64,000 nucleotides of DNA from Mesorhizobium sp. 1M-11 (GCF_001303895.1 NZ_LJSD01000001.1:418223-482222), one strand, 5' to 3'; counted from the first letter of the stretch, positions 26,532 to 35,968 are shown. Made by a program: numbers and translations. Notes: a model not told the origin generated them from the letters alone.

Positions 26532-28556
26532 TCACGCGGCTGCGGTGATGCCGTAGAGGATCGGCATCAAACCGGCGAGCGCCTTGAAACGCTCCCATGA
26601 CTTGCGTTCAGGCTTCGTCCAGCCGGTCTCGGCCAGCGCGGAGATGCGCGGGAACACCAGCCGGTCGAACACGCCGCGATCGGTCATCGGTTCCGACCAG
26701 ATGCAGCATTGCACGCCGAGGAAGTGCTTCTTCTGTTCGTTCGTCCAGCCCTTGACTGGATCGAATTCGTAAAGCGTCTCCGGCTCCGACCAGCCGGCCC
26801 ATGCCGCGCCCGGCTCGGACCAGGCCGGGCTGTTGGCCATGTCGAGATAGTAGACCTGGCCGGGACAGACGACGATGTCGTAACCGCGCCCGGCGAGCGC
26901 CGCCGATATTTCCACGGAACGCCAGCCGTTGAGGAAACACTTGTCCTTGTCGATGACGTCGCCGTGCGCTGCCTCTTCCCAGCCACCGGTGATGCAGCCA
27001 CGCGAGGCAAGGAAAACCTGCACGCGTCGCAGAAACTCAGCCTGCAGCACGGCGGCACCCGAGCCGTCGATCTCATCTGCATTGTGCCGATTGGTGATGA
27101 CGTTGACGCGCTTGGCATGCGCGGCAGCAACCTCCGCGCCGGTCATCTCAGCAAGCCTCTTCAGCGCTTCGGGCGAACCCGACCAAGCGCCGATCGGCAC
27201 TTCGTCGGCGCCGACATGGATGCGCTTGTACGGAAACAGCGCGATCACCTCGTCGAGGATGGTTTCGAGTACGGTGTAGGTTTCCTCCCGCGCCGGGTTG
27301 AGGCAATTGTTGGGGAAACCCTGTACCGAATAGTACATGCCGTGCTCGGCCGGATCGCGCAGTTCCGGGATCGCCTGTAGCATCGCGTAGCAGTGACCGG
27401 GAACGTCGATCTCCGGGATCACCTCGATGCCGAGACGGCCGGCCAGCGCAACGATTTCGCGCACTGAAGCCTTGCTGTAATAGCCGCCGGTTCGCTCCGG
27501 CCCAGAACCCAGCAGTGGCGGCAACGGCAGGCCATGGCCGCGCCAGGCGCCGATGCGGGTCAGTTCCGGATACGCGTCGATCTCGAGGCGCCAGGCTTCG
27601 TCGTCGGAAAGGTGCCAGTGGAAGCGGTTGAGCTTGTTCCAGGCCATGATCTTGAGGAAGCGGCTGACCTCCGCCGTACCGTAGAATTGCCGCGCCACGT
27701 CGAGATGCGTGCCACGCCAGCCAAGCGACGGTTCGTCCCTGATCTCGCCCTCCAGTGGAAAAAGGAAAGTCTCGGGATGATGGCGCGCGCCGCGCAGGAT
27801 CTGTCCCAAGGTGATCAGGCCGTAGAGCAGGCCGGTCCGCGTCGCGGCGGAGATCATCACGCGGTCGCCAGCGAACCGGATGGCATAGGCTTCCGAGGCG
27901 AAATCGTCGGCGAGGACAAGGGAAACCGGCAAGCCCCCCTCGCCTTCCGGTCGCACGATGCCTTCCACCGGAAACAAGCCTTCGACCAGCTCAGCGAAGG
28001 CGGCTGCGGCAGCCTTGGCCTCGTTGCCCTTGGCCTCGATCGCGAGGCCTTGTGGCACCGCAATGCGGCCCGAGACGGAAACACTGTTCGGCCAGGGCAC
28101 GATGGCGACAGGCACCGGCGCCACATGCGGCACGGGATAGATCTCGGCACCCCGCTTCAGCGGCGCATTGTCACCCTTGGCCTGGGTCGGGGCGACTGAC
28201 ACTGGCACGGTGGTGCCGTCGGCAAAGGCGACATAGGCGGTGTTGGCGCCATCTGTCCAATGGCGAAGCGGATAGGAAAGCCCGCGCGCGGTCACCGTCC
28301 ATGAAGCTCCGGGCTCCAGCACGAAGCCTTCGGGCGGCGACAATTCGGAATGGTTGGAGAGCCGCGCGGTCAGGCTGCCGCCTTCGACGACAGCTTCAGG
28401 ATCGATGCGGCCGGGACCGTTTACGCAAAGCTTGAAGCCGGTGACAGGTTTCGCCGAAAGATTTGTCAGCGTCAGCGAATAGGCAAGGCTTTCGTCGTCA
28501 ATGGCGGGGGTCCAGTGGGTTTGCAGGCGGAGGGCTGATTTCGGCTGGATGGTCAT
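26532..28556 (-). CDS. GH20 beta-N-acetylhexosaminidase
   Basis: 674 residues. An N-terminal beta-sandwich (about 1-130) and a GH20b-like domain (about 130-270) precede the catalytic barrel, with the retaining pair D451-E452 in HVGADEVP and the barrel entry FHWHLSDDEAWRLEIDAYP. It removes terminal GlcNAc or GalNAc from chito-oligosaccharides or glycans by substrate-assisted catalysis. No signal peptide is seen, so it should act in the cytoplasm on imported oligosaccharides. It follows the GNAT gene and the peptide-type ABC genes on the same strand with a 135-base gap that contains only a short hairpin (28624-28642). The context suggests that the transporter carries amino-sugar oligomers rather than peptides. 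Confidence 0.92.
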   Translation of the reverse strand: MTIQPKSALRLQTHWTPAIDDESLAYSLTLTNLSAKPVTGFKLCVNGPGRIDPEAVVEGGSLTARLSNHSELSPPEGFVLEPGASWTVTARGLSYPLRHWTDGANTAYVAFADGTTVPVSVAPTQAKGDNAPLKRGAEIYPVPHVAPVPVAIVPWPNSVSVSGRIAVPQGLAIEAKGNEAKAAAAAFAELVEGLFPVEGIVRPEGEGGLPVSLVLADDFASEAYAIRFAGDRVMISAATRTGLLYGLITLGQILRGARHHPETFLFPLEGEIRDEPSLGWRGTHLDVARQFYGTAEVSRFLKIMAWNKLNRFHWHLSDDEAWRLEIDAYPELTRIGAWRGHGLPLPPLLGSGPERTGGYYSKASVREIVALAGRLGIEVIPEIDVPGHCYAMLQAIPELRDPAEHGMYYSVQGFPNNCLNPAREETYTVLETILDEVIALFPYKRIHVGADEVPIGAWSGSPEALKRLAEMTGAEVAAAHAKRVNVITNRHNADEIDGSGAAVLQAEFLRRVQVFLASRGCITGGWEEAAHGDVIDKDKCFLNGWRSVEISAALAGRGYDIVVCPGQVYYLDMANSPAWSEPGAAWAGWSEPETLYEFDPVKGWTNEQKKHFLGVQCCIWSEPMTDRGVFDRLVFPRISALAETGWTKPERKSWERFKALAGLMPILYGITAAA

Positions 28557-28691
28557 GTCGAACTTTCAGTCTGGCAAACGTTGCGTTGGAGGTTCTTCTT
28601 CGCGCTTCCGTCCCCTGGCCGGACCTTTCCTTGCGGGAAAGGGGAAGCTTCCGGCGCCATGCCCTGCCCGCCACATCGGCAAGCCGGCGCA

Positions 28692-29177
28692 TTATTCATG
28701 AGACGGTGGCGACTTCAACAGTCCGGCGTAGATGCCCGGTTCGGAGTTGGGGATCATCGTGGCGCCCACCGTGCGCTCGTAGAATTCCGAAGGGCCGACA
28801 TCGCCGATGATGGCGTAGCCATAGCCCATCGTTTTGAGATCAAGCAGCGAGGCAAGCAGCAACGCATGTCCGATGCCGCCCCCTCTCGCCGCCTTGTCGA
28901 CACCGGTCGGGCCGAAAAACCCGCGCGCGATCGATTCATGACATGAAAAGCCGATCAGCTTTTCATCACGTGTCGCGAGAAAGCAGGTTGGCGGCTGGCG
29001 CATGATGGCAACGGCCGTCTCACTCGACCAGCCGACGCCGAAGGTCTTGCGTACCCATGTGGTGACCAGTTCAAGCTCCGGCGCCAAGGCCCGGCGGATG
29101 GTGACCCTTGCCTTGTGCATGCGCTCATCCAGCGCCGGGTCCGGTTTCAAGAGGGAAAGATTGACCAGATAGTCCAT
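28692..29177 (-). CDS. GNAT-family N-acetyltransferase
   Basis: 161 residues from ATG 29177, 11 bases after the upstream ATPase stop. Acetyl-CoA loop features GPTGVDKAARGGGIGHALLLASL and the following helix are recognisable; GYGYAIIGDVGPSEFYERTVGA is the typical C-terminal part. It transfers an acetyl group to an amine. In an operon with a hexosaminidase, an amino sugar such as glucosamine is a reasonable acceptor (inference). Longer frames to 29402 are shadows of the ATPase gene. Confidence 0.82.
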   Translation of the reverse strand: MDYLVNLSLLKPDPALDERMHKARVTIRRALAPELELVTTWVRKTFGVGWSSETAVAIMRQPPTCFLATRDEKLIGFSCHESIARGFFGPTGVDKAARGGGIGHALLLASLLDLKTMGYGYAIIGDVGPSEFYERTVGATMIPNSEPGIYAGLLKSPPSHE

Positions 29178-29188
29178 ACTGTTCTGCC

Positions 29189-30127
29189 TCACGCGCCGAG
29201 TGCGCGAATGAAATGGGTGGGACCGACCTGCTCGATGGTATCGGAAGCCGGCCGGCTGATACGGCGGACTTCTTCCGCATGTCTGAGAAAACGCGCGCTG
29301 TCGCCCGGCACGAAAGGCCTGTCCGGATCCGGTACTGCTGAGAGCAGCAACTTGGTATAAGGATGCCTGGCGTTCCGGATCACTGTCCTGGTATCGCCCC
29401 ACTCCACCATCTGGCCGGCGAACATGACGATCACTTCCTCCGCGACATGTGCCGCTGTCGCAATGTCATGGGTGATGTAGAGCAGCGCAAGTTGTCTTTC
29501 GCGCTTGATGCGCGACAGCAGTTCCAGGATGCCCAACCGGATCGACACGTCGAGCATCGAGGTCGGTTCGTCTGCCACCAGCACGTCCGGCCGCACCGCG
29601 AGAGCGCGCGCAATGTTGACGCGTTGGCGTTGGCCGCCGGAAAGCTCATGCGGAAACTTGGCGGCCGTCACTGCCGGATCGAGCCCCACCGAGGTAAGCA
29701 GATCGGCTACGCCTTGCACTTCCTCCGCCTTGTTCCTGGCATGCCCGTGCAATTTCAGCGGTCGCGCCAGGTGGTGCTGGATCGAAAAGACAGGATTGAG
29801 CGAAGCGAACGGGTCCTGGAACACCATCTGCATAGCGCGCCTGTAGGCCGCCTCTGCCGCCTTCTCGCCGGGATGCGTGATGTCACGGCCGCGGAAATAC
29901 ATCTTGCCGGCCGTCGGTTCGTCCATGCGGGCAATGATGCGCGCGCATGTGGTCTTGCCGCAACCGGACTCGCCGACCAGCGCAAGCGCCCGGCCGGGCT
30001 TCAGCGCCAGTGAAATGCCGCGCAATGCCCGAACAGCACCAAAACTGCGCTGGATGCGGTCGAGCCGCACCACGGATTCGCCCAGTGCCTCGGCACCATC
30101 GACGGTAAGGCTCGGCTGCGCGTTCAT
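29189..30127 (-). CDS. Peptide/nickel-type ABC transporter ATP-binding protein (DppF/OppF type)
   Basis: 312 residues from ATG 30127, which overlaps the stop of the preceding ATPase gene (ATGA). Walker A GESGCGKTT, Q-loop MVFQDPFASLNP, signature LSGGQRQR, Walker B VLVADEPTSMLD, and the C-terminal oligopeptide-type extension with the RHPYTKLLLSAVPDPDRP motif are present. It pairs with the DppD-type ATPase. A longer apparent frame to 30739 is a shadow of that neighbour. Confidence 0.92.
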   Translation of the reverse strand: MNAQPSLTVDGAEALGESVVRLDRIQRSFGAVRALRGISLALKPGRALALVGESGCGKTTCARIIARMDEPTAGKMYFRGRDITHPGEKAAEAAYRRAMQMVFQDPFASLNPVFSIQHHLARPLKLHGHARNKAEEVQGVADLLTSVGLDPAVTAAKFPHELSGGQRQRVNIARALAVRPDVLVADEPTSMLDVSIRLGILELLSRIKRERQLALLYITHDIATAAHVAEEVIVMFAGQMVEWGDTRTVIRNARHPYTKLLLSAVPDPDRPFVPGDSARFLRHAEEVRRISRPASDTIEQVGPTHFIRALGA

Positions 30128-30927
30128 GCCGCCGCTCCGTGACCTGGCAACTGCGGGATCGACCCCCAAAGCCTGCGTGTATATTCGTGTGCCGGTGCAC
30201 GGCTGACCTGCCGAACATCGCCGACCTCGACCAGTTCGCCCTTCAGCATGACGCCGACGCGATGGCAAAGCTGCGCCATCAAATGCAGGTCGTGGGTGAT
30301 GAACAGAACCGAGAAACCGTGACTGCGCTGCAGGTCGATGACCTGCTCCAGGATCTCGCGCTGCACCACCACGTCGAGCGCCGTCGTCGGCTCGTCCATG
30401 ATGATCAGCTCCGGCTGCAGGGCAAGGCAGATGGCAATCACGATACGCTGCCGCATGCCGCCGGAGAATTGATAGGGATAGTCGTCCAGCCTTGATGTCG
30501 GAATGCCGACCAGCTTGAACATCTCCTCGGCGCGAGCGCGCGACTGCGCCTTGGTCGCCCCGGTATGGCGGGCCAGCACGTCGTGGAACTGCGCCACCAC
30601 CCGCATCAGTGGATTGAGCGAATTCATCGCGCTCTGGAAGACCATGCCGATACGCCGCCAGCGCACCTTCTGCAGCGCGGCTTCCGGCAGTTTCAACAGA
30701 TCCTGATCGTCGAGCAGTATCTGGCCGCCCGCCACCCAAGCCGGCGGCTTTGACAGGCGCGTGATTGCATAGGCGATGGTGCTCTTGCCGCAGCCGGATT
30801 CACCGGCGAGCCCGAACAGTTCGCCGCGACCGATGTCGAAGGACACGTTCTTCACGGCGCGGAACGCGCCACCGTCCGTCAGGTAGTCAACGTCAAGGTT
30901 GCGGATCTGGAGCAGTGGCACGTTCAT
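30124..30927 (-). CDS. Peptide/nickel-type ABC transporter ATP-binding protein (DppD/OppD type)
   Basis: 267 residues. Walker A GESGCGKS, Q-loop MVFQSAMNSLNP, signature FSGGMRQR and Walker B LIIMDEPTTALD are in order. It is shorter at the C-terminus than most DppD proteins (about 320-330 residues), ending soon after the HEYTRRLWGSIPQLPG stretch, so the usual Cys-rich tail is reduced. Its start overlaps the permease stop (ATGA). Confidence 0.92.
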   Translation of the reverse strand: MNVPLLQIRNLDVDYLTDGGAFRAVKNVSFDIGRGELFGLAGESGCGKSTIAYAITRLSKPPAWVAGGQILLDDQDLLKLPEAALQKVRWRRIGMVFQSAMNSLNPLMRVVAQFHDVLARHTGATKAQSRARAEEMFKLVGIPTSRLDDYPYQFSGGMRQRIVIAICLALQPELIIMDEPTTALDVVVQREILEQVIDLQRSHGFSVLFITHDLHLMAQLCHRVGVMLKGELVEVGDVRQVSRAPAHEYTRRLWGSIPQLPGHGAAA

Positions 30928-31826
30928 GGTGCAGCCCTCAGTTCACGGGCGCGAAGTCGGTTGAGCCGCAGCCAGCGGCTGAGCGCGGGGCCGGAGCGGA
31001 GCTGCGGATTGGCGATCTCGTCAAAGGTGAAATTCAACAAGGCCAGTCCCAGCCCGACGATCGCAATGCCGATGGCAGGCGCACCGATATCCCACCACGC
31101 ACCGACGATGATCGCCGAGGAGTTCTGCGCATTGTAGAGCATGGTGCCCCACGTCACGTTCAACGGATCACCGAAACCGAGATATTCCAATGTCGTCTGC
31201 GCCACGATCGCATAGATGATCGAGCCGACCAGGTTGATGCCGATCAGCGGCACAAGATTGGGCAGGATTTCGACGAAGACAATACGCCACCAGGGTTCGC
31301 CGACCATGCGCGCGGCGACGACGAACTCGCGACTTTTCAGCGACAGGGTTTGCGCCCGCGTCATCCGTGCGCCCCACGGCCAGGACGTGAGCGCGATGAT
31401 GGCCATGATCGCCATTGGCCCGACGGTGCCGGCGAATGACGCGAGCAGGATAAGCAGCGGAATGTTTGGAATGACCAGCACCGCATTGGTGGTCAGATCC
31501 AGCACCGCGTCGGTGCGGCCGCCGAAATAGCCGGCAATCAAACCGATCGCGGTCCCCAGCGCAGTGATTGCCAGCCCAGTGGCGAAGCCGACCGCCAGTG
31601 ACGGCCGCGCGCCCCAGACGAACTGTGAATAGACGTCACGTCCCATCTTGGTCGTGCCGAACACATGTTCGGCGGTAGGCGGTTGATGCGAACGGCCGAC
31701 GCGCTGCGCGGGATCGCCAGGCGCCAGAACCGGTGCCAGCAAAGCCGTCAGGCAGAGCGCTGCGATGATGATGAAGCCGGCCACAGCCTTCTTCTGACGC
31801 AGGAACAGCCTGAGACCCGAGCTCAT
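30924..31826 (-). CDS. Peptide/nickel-type ABC transporter permease (DppC type)
   Basis: 300 residues. An N-terminal helix (AGFIIIAALCLTALLAPVLAP) precedes the VFGTTKMGRDVYSQFVWGARPSL motif and the five-helix permease core with the EAA-like VAARMVGEPWWRIVFVEILPNL. It starts within the stop of the DppB-type gene. Confidence 0.92.
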   Translation of the reverse strand: MSSGLRLFLRQKKAVAGFIIIAALCLTALLAPVLAPGDPAQRVGRSHQPPTAEHVFGTTKMGRDVYSQFVWGARPSLAVGFATGLAITALGTAIGLIAGYFGGRTDAVLDLTTNAVLVIPNIPLLILLASFAGTVGPMAIMAIIALTSWPWGARMTRAQTLSLKSREFVVAARMVGEPWWRIVFVEILPNLVPLIGINLVGSIIYAIVAQTTLEYLGFGDPLNVTWGTMLYNAQNSSAIIVGAWWDIGAPAIGIAIVGLGLALLNFTFDEIANPQLRSGPALSRWLRLNRLRARELRAAP

Positions 31827-32806
31827 GTCCGCCCCTCCTGCACCCTGGGGTCGACCACGCCATAGAGGATGTCAACCAGCAGATTGGCGCCCAGCGTGGC
31901 CATCGTCATCAGCAGCAGCTGGCCCTGGATCACCGGATAATCGCGCGCCACGCTCGCCGTGAACAGGGTCAGGCCCAGGCCCGGATAGTTGAAGACGATC
32001 TCGGTGACGATCGAACCGCCGAACACTGCGCCCAACATGAGCGCCAGATTGGTCATGACCGGCAACATGGCGTTGCGCGCCGCATAGCTGAACATCACCG
32101 CACGGTCACCGAGACCCTTGGCGCGCCCCATGGTGACGTAGTCCTCCCCCAGAACGGAGATCATCGAGGAGCGCATCGTCGTCTGGAATTCGCCGATCAT
32201 ATAAGGCGAAAGCGTCAGCACAGGCATGATGGCGTGCCAGAACACGGATCCGAAGAAGGTGAAGTTGATGCCTGGGTCAAGGCTGGGGTCATAAGCGTAG
32301 CCCACCGGGAACCACCGTAGCGTCACGCCGAAGGCGAACAGCGTGGCGAGCGCGATGATAACCGGCGGGACCGCGATCAGCACGACCGAAAAGGGCGAGA
32401 CGAACGCATCGAAGCGTCCGCCTCGCCGCCAGGCTGCCACTGCGCCAAGGGAGACGCCGACGCAGAGGGAGAAAATGACAGCCGTAACCACCAGGAAAGC
32501 AGTCCAGCCGGCTGAACGGGCCAGTACTTCGGTGACGGTCTGCGGATAGTATTTGACCGACACACCGAGATCGAAGGTGGCCAAGCCCTTCAGATAGTCG
32601 ATGAACTGCAGCCATATTGGCTGCTCGACAGCGCCGAAGCGCGCTTTGATCGCTTCGATCGCTGCTGGCGTTGCCCGTGGCCCGAGCTGGGCGATCATGC
32701 TGTCGACCGGGCTCCCCGGCATCAGCCGGGGAAGCGTGAAGTTGACCACGATGGCAAACAGGAAAGCGGCCAGATAGACCCCAAGCCGTCGAAGAGGTAT
32801 CCGCAT
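31823..32806 (-). CDS. Peptide/nickel-type ABC transporter permease (DppB type)
   Basis: 327 residues with six helices, an N-terminal PGSPVDSMIAQLG segment and the EDYVTMGRAKGLGDRAVMFSYAARNAMLPV loop of DppB proteins. It pairs with the DppC-type subunit. The binding-protein gene ends 30 bases upstream. Confidence 0.92.
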   Translation of the reverse strand: MRIPLRRLGVYLAAFLFAIVVNFTLPRLMPGSPVDSMIAQLGPRATPAAIEAIKARFGAVEQPIWLQFIDYLKGLATFDLGVSVKYYPQTVTEVLARSAGWTAFLVVTAVIFSLCVGVSLGAVAAWRRGGRFDAFVSPFSVVLIAVPPVIIALATLFAFGVTLRWFPVGYAYDPSLDPGINFTFFGSVFWHAIMPVLTLSPYMIGEFQTTMRSSMISVLGEDYVTMGRAKGLGDRAVMFSYAARNAMLPVMTNLALMLGAVFGGSIVTEIVFNYPGLGLTLFTASVARDYPVIQGQLLLMTMATLGANLLVDILYGVVDPRVQEGRT

Positions 32807-32836
32807 CGCCGCTATCCCGTCGCCGATCCCTCCCGG

Positions 32837-34552
32837 TTATTGCACTGGCTTCAGCCGCAGCAGATGCACAAGCCGCAGGCGGTTGTTGTCGTGGTCTTCC
32901 GGGTTCATCACCGGTTCGTCCTTGGTCACCCAGCCGGTGAAGCGCTTGGTCGAGTACTGGAACCAGGTCGGCCCGTTGAACACCGGCACTACGGGGAACT
33001 CCTTGGCGACGATCGACTGTACCTCGTCGAACAGCTTGTGGCGCTCTTCCTCCGTCGTCGCCTTGCGGTAGGCGTCGAAGACCTTGTCCAGTTCAGGATT
33101 GGAATAACGCGACGGTGCTGATGTGATGCGGCCTGCGAATGGCGTCGACAATGACTGATAGTAGCCGCGGAAGGGCGTCGGACCATCGGCGCGGGAATTC
33201 ATGACCGCATCCAGCGTGCCGTCCAGGATCTGCTTTTGCCATTGCTCATATTCCGGCGTCGCCACCGAGGCGTTCACACCGATCTTGCGCAGTCCCTCAA
33301 CGCCGATCTGCACGGCATCGATCCAGTCCGTCCAGCCATTCGGCACAGCGATGGAGAAGGCAATCGGCTGCCCTTTCGGCGTGGTGCGGAAGCCATCGGC
33401 ACCTTTCTTGTAGCCGGCATCGTCGAGCACCTTGTTGGCCTTGTCGATGTCGTAGGCCATCCACACGTCATGATTGCCTTCAGCCGCCTTGTTGCGCCAG
33501 GATTCGAAACGTGGCGGCAGGCCGGACGCATGCAGGTTCACCACCGGATAACCGAAGCCGGCAATGTCGACCATCGCGGTACGGTCCATCGCCAGCGAGA
33601 AGGCATGGCGGAAGTTGATGTCAGCGAAGGCCTCGGCATTGCCCGCGTTCTTCGTCTTGAAATTCATCTGGAAGGCGACCGTCTCGGCGGGCGGCTGCCA
33701 GTAGCCGTTGTTCTTCGGGTCAAGTGCGACGTAGGTCTTGTCGATCTGCGGAATGAACGATCCGATCCAGTCCATCGATCCTTCAGGCAGCAGCGCCAGC
33801 ATCTGGTCGTTACCGGAAATCTGCGGCAGCTTCAGGCAGTCCACCTTGAGGTTGGCGGCGTCCCAGTAGTTCGGGTTGCGGCACTGCTCATAGACTTGCG
33901 GCGTGAAGCGGCGGACCTCGGTCATCGGCCCCGAACCGACCGGCTTCTCGTTCTTGAAGGCAAGCGGATCCTTCACGTCCTTCCAGATGTGCTCGGGCAC
34001 CATCGGGAAATCGGCCAATGTTTCCGGGAAATGCGTGTCGACGGCCTTGAGATTGATCTTGACCTCCGTCGGCGACGGCGTCTCGACGGAAGCGACGGTT
34101 TCGCCGACGCCGACGGTGTCGACCGCTGGATTCTTCAACATCATTTCCAGCGTGAACTTCATGTCCGCCGAGGTCAGCGGCTTGCCGTCGGACCATTTGA
34201 CGCCGTCGCGCAGCGTGTAGGTGATCGATTTCAGATCATCGGAAAACTTGTAGGCCGTGGCGAGACGCCAGATCGGCTTGCCGCCGTCATAGTCATTGAA
34301 GATGACCAGCGGCTCGTAGATGAAATCCATCGTGCTCTGGCGGCGGCCGCCGAGATCGAAGGGATTGAAATTCTGCACCCAGCTGGTCTGCTCCTCGATA
34401 TGCATGGAGAGCACGGCTTCGGCCGAGGCGGAGGTTGTTTGAACGGTCAGCCCGGCTGCCGTGGAGAGTGCTGCGAAAGCGGCGCCGGCGAACAGACGCC
34501 GGAACGATACAGCTCGGCGCAAAGAAGACGGATTCGTACTTTTGGCACGCAT
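32837..34552 (-). CDS. ABC transporter substrate-binding protein, family 5 (peptide/oligosaccharide type)
   Basis: 571 residues from ATG 34552, with an Arg-rich export signal (RRAVSFRRLFAGAAFAALSTAAGL, cleavage near ASAEA); the two arginine pairs do not form a clear Tat motif. Family 5 features include LRDGVKWSDGKPLTSADMKFTLEMML and INFRHAFSLAMDR. Family 5 proteins bind peptides, nickel-ligand complexes and, in Vibrio and Thermotoga, oligosaccharides such as chitobiose. The GH20 gene in the same operon supports a sugar ligand here (inference). The upstream frame to 34642 crosses the operator and lacks a ribosome site. Confidence 0.92.
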   Translation of the reverse strand: MRAKSTNPSSLRRAVSFRRLFAGAAFAALSTAAGLTVQTTSASAEAVLSMHIEEQTSWVQNFNPFDLGGRRQSTMDFIYEPLVIFNDYDGGKPIWRLATAYKFSDDLKSITYTLRDGVKWSDGKPLTSADMKFTLEMMLKNPAVDTVGVGETVASVETPSPTEVKINLKAVDTHFPETLADFPMVPEHIWKDVKDPLAFKNEKPVGSGPMTEVRRFTPQVYEQCRNPNYWDAANLKVDCLKLPQISGNDQMLALLPEGSMDWIGSFIPQIDKTYVALDPKNNGYWQPPAETVAFQMNFKTKNAGNAEAFADINFRHAFSLAMDRTAMVDIAGFGYPVVNLHASGLPPRFESWRNKAAEGNHDVWMAYDIDKANKVLDDAGYKKGADGFRTTPKGQPIAFSIAVPNGWTDWIDAVQIGVEGLRKIGVNASVATPEYEQWQKQILDGTLDAVMNSRADGPTPFRGYYQSLSTPFAGRITSAPSRYSNPELDKVFDAYRKATTEEERHKLFDEVQSIVAKEFPVVPVFNGPTWFQYSTKRFTGWVTKDEPVMNPEDHDNNRLRLVHLLRLKPVQ

Positions 34553-35020
34553 GGTTTCAGTTCCCCTGGTTGGAATTGACCCTTCCGCTCTTGCTGGCGG
34601 ATAAGATAAATCAATTTGATTTATGGTTATGAGTGAAGCCACTCCTCGTCAACCGTGAAAACGTCCCATCTGCGAAAAAATCGTTTTAACATAAGGGTTT
34701 GCGGGAAATGTGGGCGCGCCCAATGCCGCCCGGAATTAAGGCAGTCAGACCGAAAATCCCAACATGCAGAATGGCTTAAATTGGGCGGTTTGAGGATTGC
34801 CTCACAATCATGCGGCAGGTGGAGAATCTTCCTCAGCCAGTATCAAGCCCGATCGCGCCCGCCACTCAGGCGCGAATTATTCCACACGCATAGATTGCGG
34901 ATTGCACGAAGCACGTGGATTTTGCCCGCCCGCTTTTGCCTAGGACCGGCCCGGGCCGCTTTTTTCGAAAGAGCGCTTAGAGCGTTCCCGCAGAGGATCG
35001 AACAGTCGCCTCCGTAAACC
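34553..35020. other. Gene-free interval upstream of the peptide-type operon
   Basis: About 470 bases. The first 100 hold the promoter and the perfect palindrome of the peptide-type operon. The rest, down to the end of the SapC gene, shows no convincing gene: a 120-codon plus-strand frame (34655-35017) has no ribosome site and an Arg/Cys/Ser-rich, non-protein-like translation. AGAGCGTT at 34979 resembles the end of the local repeat family. Confidence 0.5.
34606..34624. promoter_or_regulatory. Perfect 19-bp palindrome ATAAATCAA-T-TTGATTTAT, candidate ROK operator
   Basis: Nine-base perfect arms around T34615, 54-72 bases before the start codon of the binding-protein gene. It shares the core AATCAA-N-TTGATT with the site at 24136-24150 beside the ROK gene. 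Spacing and symmetry fit a repressor site over the promoter of the seven-gene operon. Confidence 0.65.
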
Positions 35021-35803
35021 TCAACCGAGCTTGTGCAACGCAGCCTGGTGGATCACCGAACTCCAGCTGTTGGTCGAGGCGAGATGACAATAGACCAGCG
35101 TCAACGCACCGGATTTCCTCAAATCGAGGAAGGCCTCGTCGCCCAGCTTGTTGAAGGCATCCTCATCGACGATCTTGAAGTCGGTCAGGTTCAGAACCTC
35201 GCCATTCTCCAGCGTCACCGTGCTGCGACGCTCGACGAACAGCCCGTGCGCGGCGATCTTGTCGACCATTGTGCGAGTGGCAGCAAAGTCCATCTGGTAT
35301 TGGTTGCAGAAGGCGAGCGCCTGCCTGGTCACCTCCGTCGCTTCGGTGCCGGCGAAGAAAGGCGCAACCTTGTCGCCGCGCGCCGCCGCCTGCTCGACCA
35401 CCCGGTCGCTGGCTCGGTCCACGCACAGCGCCAGCCGTCCGCTGCCCTGCCCGCCATCGTCGGCGAGGATGAAGGGATAGCGTCGCGCATAAGCGGGAAT
35501 GTAATGCGGCTTTGCCCACTGGCCGTCCTTGTCGACGAACAGATTCTCACCTTGCCTGAGGCCGGTGATGACGACTGGCTGGTTAGCCGGCCCGACAAAG
35601 ACGATCGGATAGGAGCGCATGGCGGCCGGCATCTCCCCCGTCACCACGGGCAGTGCATGCGCGGCGCGCGTAAACGAAAAATCAGCCCGCGCAGCGAGGC
35701 CGAGCGAACCGTGGCGGTCCGGGTTCATCGCCTCCGGCTTCGAATAGAAAAGCGGCAGCGCATCCGCGGCTGGAGCTGTTGCCACACCATTCTCAGCAAT
35801 CAT
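35021..35803 (-). CDS. SapC-family protein
   Basis: 260 residues from ATG 35803, which follows GAGGGGAT. The sequence shows SapC-family marks: ALPLFYSKPEAMNPDRHGSLGL at the start, then the SYPIVFVG, YIPAYARRYPF and GQGSGRLALCVD-type segments. The family is named after a Campylobacter S-layer secretion gene, but the biochemical role is not established. There is no signal peptide. It stands alone between the peptide-type operon and the polyol kinase gene. Confidence 0.8.
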   Translation of the reverse strand: MIAENGVATAPAADALPLFYSKPEAMNPDRHGSLGLAARADFSFTRAAHALPVVTGEMPAAMRSYPIVFVGPANQPVVITGLRQGENLFVDKDGQWAKPHYIPAYARRYPFILADDGGQGSGRLALCVDRASDRVVEQAAARGDKVAPFFAGTEATEVTRQALAFCNQYQMDFAATRTMVDKIAAHGLFVERRSTVTLENGEVLNLTDFKIVDEDAFNKLGDEAFLDLRKSGALTLVYCHLASTNSWSSVIHQAALHKLG

Positions 35804-35968
35804 GCCATATCCCCTCAAGCCGGCGCAGATCGATGGCTGTCCAGCCTTCACGACGCGTTCCAATCCGGCAGCGTCTTACGCCATCGGCCGGGAAAAAGTC
35901 CATCCGCCGCATGATGGCTGGACAGGAACAGACCCAAGAATGGTCAGAGCGCAGACCCTCGGCGCAGA

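Noticed and set aside
29189..30739. A 516-codon frame extending the DppF-type ATPase upstream
   Set aside because: The extension lies in the DppD-type gene in another frame; the ATGA overlap at 30127 gives the real start.
34655..35017. A 120-codon plus-strand frame in the gap before the SapC gene
   Set aside because: No ribosome site, a biased Arg/Cys/Ser composition and no recognisable feature.
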